Part shown: positions 1 through 5,320 of the stretch, piece by piece
Numbering within the stretch: position 1 is the stretch's first letter
How the letters are laid out: each line of letters opens with the position of its first letter
Origin: Solirubrobacterales bacterium
GTDB lineage: Bacteria > Actinomycetota > Thermoleophilia > Solirubrobacterales > Solirubrobacteraceae
Length of the DNA: 5,358 bases
Reading direction: 5' to 3'
NCBI GenBank assembly: GCA_025963955.1
Contig: JAOPZU010000580.1
Coordinates: 1 to 5,358 of the forward strand
Notes under the pieces: generated by a model
What the model was told of the DNA's origin: nothing
What the model saw: the letters and a program-made list of their open reading frames with translations, nothing else
The model's database searches: none
Program-made: the position numbers and the translations under genes

Positions 1-1
1 C

Positions 2-418
2 GTGCTGGTCAACAACGCGGCCGTCCGGCCGGACGCCGCGGTCGCCGACCTGGAGCTCGAGGCGCTGGACGCCGCTTTCCAGGTCAACGTGCTCTCCCCC
101 ATGGTCCTCGCGGCCGCCCTCGTGCCCGGCATGGTGGAGCGCAGGCGTGGCGTGGTGGCGAACCTCGTCGCGCCCGCGGTGGCCGGCGGCCGCCGCGGGA
201 TGGCGCCCTACGCGGCGTCCAAGGCGGCACTTTGGTCGTTCACGCAGACGCTGCGACAGGAGGCCGGCGGCAAGGGCGTGAGCGTCTTCGGCTTCGACCC
301 CGGGTGGGTCAGGACCGACCTGGCGCCGGACGGGACCCGCGCCCCGGCCGAAGCTGCGGCCGCGCTGGTGGCGCGGATTACCGAGGCACCGCGCAGCGCG
401 CGGGAGCCCCTGACCTAA
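2..418 (+). CDS. SDR family oxidoreductase, 3' part only (N-terminus outside window)
   Basis: This is the C-terminal part of a short-chain dehydrogenase/reductase, a family of NAD(P)-dependent soluble oxidoreductases. The reading frame is open from the window edge to a TAA at 416-418 and gives 138 residues. A classical SDR has about 230-260, so the missing part would hold the glycine-rich cofactor-binding motif. Visible landmarks are NNA at residues 4-6 (the NNAG motif), the active-site Asn in FQVNV (residue 29), the YxxxK pair Tyr70/Lys74 in PYAASK, and DPGWVRTDL at 99-107 (the PG motif after the active site). The GTG at position 2 is only the first in-frame codon, not a real start. The position where the catalytic Ser should stand, 13 residues before the Tyr, is Ala57 within NLVAP, so catalysis may be altered or lost. 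The substrate cannot be told. The gene converges on prmA, with 31 bases between the two stop codons. Confidence 0.9.
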   Translation: MLVNNAAVRPDAAVADLELEALDAAFQVNVLSPMVLAAALVPGMVERRRGVVANLVAPAVAGGRRGMAPYAASKAALWSFTQTLRQEAGGKGVSVFGFDPGWVRTDLAPDGTRAPAEAAAALVARITEAPRSAREPLT

Positions 419-449
419 CGCGGTGCGGCCCGGCCGCGGGGGTCCGGCC
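419..449. terminator. possible bidirectional GC-rich hairpin between convergent genes
   Basis: The 31 bases between the stops of the SDR gene and prmA are almost pure G+C. GGCCCGG at 427-433 can pair with CCGGCC at 444-449, leaving one bulged base and a 10-nt loop. Hairpins between convergent genes often end transcription from both sides, but there is no T-run on either strand. In sequence this GC-rich such pairing also arises by chance, so the call is weak. Confidence 0.22.
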
Positions 450-1277
450 TCAGCGGGTGAGCAGCAGCGCGGCCCACTCGCCGCCGTGGCGGCGGTCCGC
501 CTCGCGGAGGCCGCGATGCTCGGCGAAGGCCGCGGCGACCTCGTCGGCCTCGTGGGCGAGCAGCCCGGAGGCGATCACGACGTCGGGCGCCGTGCCGGTG
601 AAGCCGTCGGCGGCGACGCGCAGCAGCAGCGGGCGCAGGAGGTTGGCGAGCACCACGGGCGCGCCGGGGACGGGGCCGTCGTGCATCAGGTCGTGCCGCG
701 TGGCGCGCACCGCGACCCCGTTGACACGGGCGTTCTCCAGCGTGGCGGCGACCGACTCGCGCTCGTGGTCGACGCCCGCGACGGGCGCGAAGCCGAGCAG
801 CGCCGCCGCGATCGCCAGCACGCCCGAGCCGCAGCCGACGTCCATGACCGCCCGCGCCGACGACGCATCGAGGCCCAGCAACAGCTCGAGGCACAGCCGG
901 GTGGTGTGGTGGGCCCCGGTCCCGAAGGCCTGGCCGGGGTCGATCACGATGTCCGCGACCGCGGCGCCCGGCCCGGGTGCCGCGTGCCAGGGCGCGCGGA
1001 CGAGCAGGCGCCCGCCGACCTCGATCGGCCGGTGGAAGTCCTTCCAGCGCTCGGCCCAGTCGTCCTCCACGTGCGAGGTGGTGACCTCGACGAGAGCGTC
1101 GCCGGCGGCGGCCTCCAGGTCGGGCAGGTCGGGCAGCTCGCCCGCGGCCCCGTAGATCGCGTACTCCACGCGGTCCCCGAGGTCGACCTCCTCCACGCCG
1201 GACGGGGCGAGCGTCAGCAGCTCGGCGAGCGCCAGCTCCGCGTCCTCGCGGCGTACGCGGACGGCCAGGCGGATCAC
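450..1277 (-). CDS. prmA: ribosomal protein L11 methyltransferase PrmA
   Basis: PrmA is a cytoplasmic SAM-dependent methyltransferase; in E. coli it trimethylates the N-terminal amine and two lysines of ribosomal protein L11. The 275-residue product is slightly shorter than the E. coli enzyme (about 293). Residues 1 to about 65 fit the small substrate-recognition domain, and WKDFHRPIEVGGRLLV (78-93) is the family linker block. The signature DPGQAFGTGAHHTT (113-126) is followed by the SAM-binding motif I DVGCGSGVLAIAAA (146-159), the acidic residue after strand 2 (Asp170), and NLLRPLLL (212-219), which matches the NIL-type catalytic block. The GTG start at 1277 lies 19 nt after the dnaJ stop. 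No clear Shine-Dalgarno sequence is seen, and a 13-nt palindrome (1280-1292) fills most of the gap. It is the last gene of the hrcA-dnaJ-prmA operon. The family call is firm; the exact start is less certain. Confidence 0.95.
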   Translation of the reverse strand: MIRLAVRVRREDAELALAELLTLAPSGVEEVDLGDRVEYAIYGAAGELPDLPDLEAAAGDALVEVTTSHVEDDWAERWKDFHRPIEVGGRLLVRAPWHAAPGPGAAVADIVIDPGQAFGTGAHHTTRLCLELLLGLDASSARAVMDVGCGSGVLAIAAALLGFAPVAGVDHERESVAATLENARVNGVAVRATRHDLMHDGPVPGAPVVLANLLRPLLLRVAADGFTGTAPDVVIASGLLAHEADEVAAAFAEHRGLREADRRHGGEWAALLLTR

Positions 1278-1296
1278 CGGCGGGCCGCCCGCGCGC

Positions 1297-2421
1297 TCAC
1301 TGGTGGAACAGCCGCTTCAGCTTGGAGACCATGCCCTCGTCCGAGCGCAGGTTGTCCTCCGTCATCGAGTCCGAGAGCTGCTGGTAGAGGCGGCGCTGCT
1401 CCTTGCTGAGCTTGCGCGGGATCTGGACGTTGACGACGACCTTCAGGTCACCCGCCCGGCCGGACCGGCGCAGGCCGGGCATCCCGAGGCCGCGCTGCGT
1501 GAGCACCGCCCCGGGCTGCGAACCCGCGGGCACCTCGACCTCGGTCTCCCCGTCGATGGTCGGCACCGACAGGGTCGCGCCGATCGCCGCCAGCGGAGCC
1601 GGGACGTCCATCACGGTGATGAGGTCGTCGCCGTCGAGCAGGAAGCGCTCGTCCGCCAGCACGTGCACCAGGACGTAGAGGTCGCCGGGCGGGCCGCCCG
1701 ACTCCCCCGCGTGCCCGCGACCGGAGAGCCGGATGCGCTGGCCGTCGGCGATGCCGGCCGGGATGTCGACCTCCAGGTCCCGACGCCGGACCTCACGGCC
1801 CCGGCCCTCGCAGGTCGCGCACGGCGACTCCGCGACCTTCCCGTCGCCGTGGCAGACGTCGCAGGCGACGGTCCGCACGACCTGACCGAACGGCGTGCGG
1901 CTGACGGCCTGGAGCCGGCCGGCGCCGCCGCAGCGCTCGCACGTGGTGATCGGGGTGCCGGGCTCGGCGCCGTTGCCGTTGCACGTCCCGCAGAGCTCGA
2001 TGGCCTCGAAGCTCAACGGGACGCGGGCGCCGTGCGCGGCCTGCGCCAGCGTGATGTCGGCCTGGATGCCGACGTCGTCGCCCTGGGCCGGGCCGCCCGG
2101 ACCGCCGCGTCCCCCGCCACCGAAAAAGGCGTCGAAGAGGTCGGTGATCGAGCCGAAGCCGTCGAAGTTCGGCCCCATCCCGCCGGAGCGCAGCCCCTCG
2201 TGACCGTGGCGGTCGTAGGTCGCGCGCCGCTCGGCGTCGTTGAGGATCTCGTAGGCCTCGGCGGCCTCCTTGAACTTCTCCTCGGCCTGCGGGTCGTGGG
2301 AGTTGACGTCCGGGTGCAGCTCGCGGGCGAGCTTGCGGAACGCCTTCTTGATGGTCGACTCGTCGGCGTCGCGGGTGACGCCGAGGACCTCGTACGGGTC
2401 GCGGGGCACGGTGGAGCTCAT
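1297..2421 (-). CDS. dnaJ: molecular chaperone DnaJ (type I Hsp40)
   Basis: DnaJ delivers unfolded clients to DnaK and stimulates its ATPase in the cytoplasm. The 374-residue product has the full type I layout. The J-domain (about residues 8-74) carries the invariant HPD at 36-38. A short Gly/Phe-rich linker follows (about 78-112, with FGSITDLFDAFFGGGG). The zinc-binding domain has four CxxCxGxG repeats at 144-151, 161-168, 187-194 and 201-208, all with intact cysteines. The C-terminal substrate-binding domains run from about 212 to 340. The ATG at 2421 is 6 nt after the hrcA stop, and no good ribosome-binding site is visible, so translation is probably coupled to hrcA. Neither grpE nor dnaK is beside it, as with the second dnaJ copy of actinobacteria that sits behind hrcA; whether another dnaJ exists elsewhere cannot be seen here. 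Confidence 0.98.
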   Translation of the reverse strand: MSSTVPRDPYEVLGVTRDADESTIKKAFRKLARELHPDVNSHDPQAEEKFKEAAEAYEILNDAERRATYDRHGHEGLRSGGMGPNFDGFGSITDLFDAFFGGGGRGGPGGPAQGDDVGIQADITLAQAAHGARVPLSFEAIELCGTCNGNGAEPGTPITTCERCGGAGRLQAVSRTPFGQVVRTVACDVCHGDGKVAESPCATCEGRGREVRRRDLEVDIPAGIADGQRIRLSGRGHAGESGGPPGDLYVLVHVLADERFLLDGDDLITVMDVPAPLAAIGATLSVPTIDGETEVEVPAGSQPGAVLTQRGLGMPGLRRSGRAGDLKVVVNVQIPRKLSKEQRRLYQQLSDSMTEDNLRSDEGMVSKLKRLFHQ

Positions 2422-2427
2422 GCGGGT

Positions 2428-3465
2428 CTAGGAGGTCTCGTAGATGTCTTCGATGAAGCGGGACAGCTGGAACGCCGCCTCGCGCACGGACCCGATGACG
2501 ACGGCGTAGTCCATCCGCACCGGTCCGATGACCGACACGGTACCCAGCTTGCGCGTGGGGAGCCCGTACGCCGAGGCCACCAGCGCGAGCGACCGCAGGG
2601 CCGGCGCGTGCTCGATGTTCTCCGACCCGATCCGGACCAGGACGTCGGGCTCTCCGAGCGCGCTCTGCAGGACGCCGAGCAGCGAGACGCGCCGCTCGAG
2701 CATCGCCATGATCTCCTCGATCTGGTCGATGTCGGTATGGCGGTGCTCCGCCAGCAGGCGGGCCGACCCGTCGACGTACAGCGAGTCCTCCGCGGTCGCG
2801 ACGAGGTCGACGAACGCGGGCGCCAGCGCGTCGAGGAAGGCGCGCTCACGGGTTCCCATCGTCGGGTCCGAGAGCCGGGTGCGCAGCGAGCGCGCGCCGA
2901 GCCCGACCCCGGCCAGGCGGCCGTTGAGCTCGTCCCCGGCCCAGGCCACCAGGCCCGGGTCCACCGGATGGTCGAAGGTGAAGACGCGCTTCGTCACTCC
3001 ACCCGTGGAGGTGATGACGACGACCATCAGGACCTGCGGCTGCAGCGCGAGGACCTCCACGTGGCGCACGGTCGCGGTGTCGATGGGCGGCGCGGACACG
3101 AGCGCCATCAGGTTCGTCATCTGCGAGAGCGTCTCGGTGGTGACGCGCATCGCCTCGTCGATCTCGCGGCGGACGAGCTGCATGTCCATCGTGCCGACCC
3201 GCGCCGGCAGGCGGTCGGGGCCGTGGAGCAGGCGGTCGACGTGGTACCGGTGGCCGGCGTCGGTCGGGACGCGGCCGGCCGAGGTGTGCGGGTGCGCGAG
3301 CAGCCCGGTGTCCTCGAGGATCGCGAGCTCGTTGCGGATGGTCGACGGGCCGCAGTCGAGCTCGGGGTCGGCGGCAAGCACCTTCGAGCCGACCGGGGTC
3401 CCGGTGGCCGCGTAGGCGTCGACGACCTTCCGGAGGATGAGCTCCTGTCGCGGGGTGAGCAGCAC
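2428..3465 (-). CDS. hrcA: heat-inducible transcription repressor HrcA
   Basis: HrcA is the repressor of class I heat-shock genes. It binds CIRCE operators and is kept active by GroEL, so its control eases when misfolded proteins occupy the chaperonin. The 345-residue product has the usual length. The N-terminal winged helix (about 1-80) carries the family signature STIRNELAILEDTGLL (41-56), then PHTSAGRVPTDAGHRYHVD (59-77). The GAF-like regulatory and dimerisation region runs from about 100 to 345 and ends in the conserved block GTVSVIGPVRMDYAVVI (308-324). The GTG start at 3465 gives MLLTPRQELILRKVV, the normal HrcA beginning, directly on the first helix. The gene heads an operon with dnaJ and prmA. 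A -10-like TAGAAT ends 8 nt before the start, so the message may be leaderless. No CIRCE element (TTAGCACTC-N9-GAGTGCTAA) is seen in front of it or elsewhere in the window. Confidence 0.97.
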   Translation of the reverse strand: MLLTPRQELILRKVVDAYAATGTPVGSKVLAADPELDCGPSTIRNELAILEDTGLLAHPHTSAGRVPTDAGHRYHVDRLLHGPDRLPARVGTMDMQLVRREIDEAMRVTTETLSQMTNLMALVSAPPIDTATVRHVEVLALQPQVLMVVVITSTGGVTKRVFTFDHPVDPGLVAWAGDELNGRLAGVGLGARSLRTRLSDPTMGTRERAFLDALAPAFVDLVATAEDSLYVDGSARLLAEHRHTDIDQIEEIMAMLERRVSLLGVLQSALGEPDVLVRIGSENIEHAPALRSLALVASAYGLPTRKLGTVSVIGPVRMDYAVVIGSVREAAFQLSRFIEDIYETS

Positions 3466-3473
3466 GGGGCCCG

Positions 3474-3479
3474 ATTCTA
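3474..3479 (-). promoter_or_regulatory. putative -10 element of the hrcA-dnaJ-prmA operon
   Basis: On the minus strand TAGAAT (five of six matches to TATAAT) is the only AT-rich patch in the 48-bp gap between the MaoC-type gene and hrcA. Eight bases separate it from the GTG of hrcA, which puts the expected transcription start at or within a base or two of the start codon. No recognisable -35 hexamer lies 16-19 bp upstream, so activation or a non-standard sigma factor is possible. Confidence 0.5.
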
Positions 3480-3483
3480 GGAC

Positions 3484-3506
3484 CCCGTCCGGCGCGGGTG
3501 GACGGG
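3484..3506. repeat. 7-bp inverted repeat with 9-nt spacer in the hrcA promoter region
   Basis: CCCGTCC at 3484-3490 and GGACGGG at 3500-3506 are perfect inverted copies separated by 9 bases. The repeat lies just upstream of the putative hrcA -10 element, covering the -35/spacer region, and just downstream of the stop of the MaoC-type gene. It could be an operator (its 9-nt spacing is that of CIRCE, though the arm sequence is unrelated) or a terminator-like hairpin for the upstream operon; there is no T-run after it. Confidence 0.4.
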
Positions 3507-3513
3507 CGCCGCG

Positions 3514-3912
3514 CTACCCGGCCTCCAGCTCGGCCACGGCGTTGCGGATGATCTGCACGCCGTTCTGCGCGGCGACGGTGTCGACGGTGACGATCCCGTC
3601 CTGGGCCGAGCGGACGGTGGAGCTCACCGTCACCTCGGCCTCCGGCACGCCCATGCCCCGGAACTGGACGCTCAGGGCCTTCAGGGCGTGCGGCCCCCCG
3701 GCGGCCTCGGTCTGCGCCCGTGCGACCTGCGCCATCGTCCACAGGCCGTGGAGGATGCGGCCCGGCAGGCCGACCTGCTTGGCGAAGTCCTCGTCGATGT
3801 GGATCGGGTTGAAGTCGCCGGAGGCGCCGGCGTAGCGCACGGTCAGGAAGCGGTCGGGCGTGATCTTGAGCTCGGGCAGCTCCGCGCCGGGCTCCATCGG
3901 GATCTCGGACAT
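3514..3912 (-). CDS. MaoC/HadB-type (R)-3-hydroxyacyl dehydratase subunit
   Basis: This is a single hot-dog domain protein of 132 residues, of the MaoC/R-hydratase family. Such enzymes interconvert (R)-3-hydroxyacyl and trans-2-enoyl thioesters on CoA or ACP. The hydratase motif is clear: RYAGASGDFNPIHIDEDFA at 26-44 carries the catalytic pair Asp33 and His38, and GRILHGLWTMA follows at 51-61. This closely resembles the catalytic HadB subunit of mycobacterial FAS-II dehydratase in motif and size. The ATG at 3912 sits one base after the TGA of the HadA-like gene (TGA-G-ATG), so the two are almost certainly translationally coupled and made as a complex, with this protein supplying the active site. 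The substrate (fatty-acid synthesis ACP esters or CoA esters of a catabolic route) cannot be decided from the sequence. hrcA follows 48 bp downstream behind its own putative promoter. Confidence 0.92.
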   Translation of the reverse strand: MSEIPMEPGAELPELKITPDRFLTVRYAGASGDFNPIHIDEDFAKQVGLPGRILHGLWTMAQVARAQTEAAGGPHALKALSVQFRGMGVPEAEVTVSSTVRSAQDGIVTVDTVAAQNGVQIIRNAVAELEAG

Positions 3913-3913
3913 C

Positions 3914-4354
3914 TCAGACGCCTCGCACGATGTTGGTCCAGGTGCCGACGCAGACGGTGTCGCCGGCCTGGTTGGTGGACACGGACTCGAAGACGTAGAA
4001 GCCCTTCCCGCCGTCCTCGGCGATCGAGCGGACGCTCAGCGAGGTCGTGATCTCGTCGCCCGCGACGACGAGCGGCCCCCACCGGAAGTCCTGCCCGCCG
4101 TGCACCATCAACGCGAAGTTGATGCCGACCTCCGGGTCGAAGAGCGCCGGCGCCAGGGCCGCCGCGCTGTACACGACGCAGAACATGGGCGGCGCGACGA
4201 CGTCGGCGTACCCGGCCGCGCGGGCGGCCTCCACGTCCAGGTGCAGCGGCTGCGTCTCCCCCACCGCCAGCGCGTACTCGCGGATCTTCTCGCGGCCGAC
4301 GGCGTACACCGTCGGCGGGTAGCTCTTGCCGACGGCGGCGGTGCTCACGGGCAT
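3914..4354 (-). CDS. FAS1-like/HadA-type dehydratase domain protein (MaoC N-terminal family)
   Basis: This 146-residue single hot-dog protein belongs to the MaoC_dehydrat_N group, which includes the substrate-binding HadA and HadC subunits of mycobacterial 3-hydroxyacyl-ACP dehydratase. Family marks are VGKSYPPTVYAVGREKIREYALAVG (8-32), EAARAAGYADVVAPPMF (42-58), and the later strands HGGQDFRWGPLVVAGDEI (85-102) and SVSTNQAGDTVCVGTWTNIVR (124-144). The usual partner is a HadB/MaoC protein, which is the next gene one base downstream. At the hydratase motif position it reads GETQPLHLD (32-40): the His is kept but the catalytic Asp is Glu33, so it may not be fully inert. The ATG at 4354 is preceded by a TAGGCT hexamer 6 nt upstream, suggesting a separate, possibly leaderless, promoter after the EamA gene, whose stop lies 27 bp away. 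No Shine-Dalgarno sequence is seen. Confidence 0.88.
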   Translation of the reverse strand: MPVSTAAVGKSYPPTVYAVGREKIREYALAVGETQPLHLDVEAARAAGYADVVAPPMFCVVYSAAALAPALFDPEVGINFALMVHGGQDFRWGPLVVAGDEITTSLSVRSIAEDGGKGFYVFESVSTNQAGDTVCVGTWTNIVRGV

Positions 4355-4360
4355 GGGGGC

Positions 4361-4366
4361 AGCCTA
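4361..4366 (-). promoter_or_regulatory. putative -10 element of the HadA-like/MaoC gene pair
   Basis: TAGGCT on the minus strand fits the TAnnnT core of a -10 element and lies 6 nt before the ATG at 4354, inside the short, locally less GC-rich gap after the EamA stop. It predicts a transcript starting at or next to the A of ATG. No -35 match is visible 16-19 bp upstream. Read-through from the EamA gene is an alternative, so this is tentative. Confidence 0.35.
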
Positions 4367-4381
4367 ATCACCCGCGGTCGC

Positions 4382-5320
4382 TCACCGTGCGCGCTGCGTC
4401 GCGACGACGCAGCCCAGGATCGCCAGGGCCGCGGCGGCCTCGGCGCCCCCGACGTGCTCACCCAGGACGAGCGCCGCCCACCCCAGGGTCAGGACCGGCT
4501 GCGCCAGCTGCACCTGCCCGACGCGGGCCACGCCGCCGCGGGCCAGGCCGGCGTACCAGGCGAAGAAGGCGAGGAACATCGAGATCAGCGCGAGGTAGGC
4601 GAAGCACGACCAGGCCGCGGGACCACCTCCGGACGCGCCGCCGGCGGCGACGCTCGCGCCCGTGACGGTCAGGCTGACCGGCAGGGCGAGGACGAGGGCC
4701 CAGCAGATGACGTGGGTTCCGCCGAGGTCGCGGGCGAGCTTGCCGCCCTCGGCGTAGCCGAGGGCGCAGACCACGATGGCGAGCAGGAGCAGCCCGTCCG
4801 CGGGCGCGAGGCCGCCGGCGCCGCGGGTCCCGGCGAACACGAGCGCGGTAACGAGGCCCGCCCCGGAGGCGGCCCAGAACCGGCGGCCAGGTCGCTCGCC
4901 GGCGAGGAGCGTCGCCATCACCGCCGTGGCCGCGGGCAGGAGCGCGACGACCACGACGCTCTGCCCGGCGGGACGGTGCTCGAGCGCCAGCGAGGTGCAC
5001 AGCGGGAAGCCGACGACCACGCCGACGGCGACGAGCGCCAGCGAGCGCCACTGGGCCGCAGACGGCCTCCGGGCGCGGCGGGCGGTCAGGACGAGCACCG
5101 CCAGGACGGCTGCTGCCGCCGCCCGGCCGAAGGCGACGAACCACGGGTCCAGGTCGGCGACCGCGAGCTTCGTCGCCGGAAGTGAGAAGGAGAAGCCGAG
5201 GACGCCAAGGGCACCCAGGGCGACCCCGGCCGGGAGGACGGGCGCGGAGCCTCGCGCGTGGCCTCGCCGTCGGGGTTGCGCTATCGGCGCTCCGCGAGTA
5301 GCGTTATCTGCTATGTCCAT
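4382..5320 (-). CDS. EamA/DMT family transporter
   Basis: This is an inner-membrane permease of the drug/metabolite transporter superfamily, whose members mostly export or import amino acids, nucleotides or other small metabolites; the substrate here is unknown. From the ATG at 5320 it has 312 residues and about ten hydrophobic segments (near 29-49, 58-80, 91-113, 119-140, 148-165, 174-192, 203-222, 237-259, 264-286 and 291-308). These form two EamA repeats. Marks are RAAAAAVLAVLVL in helix 2, YAEGGKLAR at 189-197, and QPVLTLGWAALVLGE at 274-288, the usual end of the second repeat. An in-frame TGA at 5324-5326 is followed by GTG (5323) and ATG (5320), so only these two starts are possible; ATG fits the -10 spacing better. 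The first 17 codons use ATA twice, GCA, GCT, ACT, GAT and CAA, unlike the rest, probably because this DNA is also the promoter of the divergent gene. Confidence 0.93.
   Translation of the reverse strand: MDIADNATRGAPIAQPRRRGHARGSAPVLPAGVALGALGVLGFSFSLPATKLAVADLDPWFVAFGRAAAAAVLAVLVLTARRARRPSAAQWRSLALVAVGVVVGFPLCTSLALEHRPAGQSVVVVALLPAATAVMATLLAGERPGRRFWAASGAGLVTALVFAGTRGAGGLAPADGLLLLAIVVCALGYAEGGKLARDLGGTHVICWALVLALPVSLTVTGASVAAGGASGGGPAAWSCFAYLALISMFLAFFAWYAGLARGGVARVGQVQLAQPVLTLGWAALVLGEHVGGAEAAAALAILGCVVATQRAR
5276..5304 (+). promoter_or_regulatory. putative promoter of the divergent right-edge gene
   Basis: TTGCGC (5276-5281, sharing TTG with the consensus -35) and TAGCGT (5299-5304, fitting TAnnnT) are separated by exactly 17 bp, the best spacing for a housekeeping sigma factor. 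The -10 ends 8 nt before the ATG at 5313, so transcription would begin at about the start codon. The promoter lies inside the EamA coding region, where codon use is atypical, which supports a second role for this DNA. A GTTATC half-site (5303-5308) overlaps the end of the -10. Confidence 0.45.

Noticed and set aside
423..1409. Open frames on the + strand opposite prmA (including one at 232-1155)
   Set aside because: PrmA on the minus strand carries all its family motifs, while these frames show none and start inside the SDR gene or the intergenic gap.
1303..3480. A 725-codon open frame on the + strand, opposite dnaJ and hrcA
   Set aside because: It is antisense to two unmistakable genes and its translation is rich in Arg, Asp, Val and Gly with no recognisable domain. 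Long stop-free antisense frames are expected where third positions are almost always G or C.
3466..3513. CIRCE or HAIR heat-shock operator in front of hrcA
   Set aside because: Neither TTAGCACTC/GAGTGCTAA nor the HspR-type CTTGAGT/ACTCAAG pattern is present; only an unrelated GC-rich inverted repeat was found.
2846..3742. A 298-codon minus-strand frame overlapping hrcA and the MaoC-type gene
   Set aside because: It is out of frame with both real genes and is almost only Arg, Pro, Gly and Ala. The hrcA and MaoC motifs fix the true frames.
3860..5185. A 441-codon open frame on the + strand opposite the HadA-like and EamA genes
   Set aside because: It runs across two clear genes and the gap between them, and is low-complexity Arg/Gly/Ala/Asp sequence typical of a GC-driven shadow frame.
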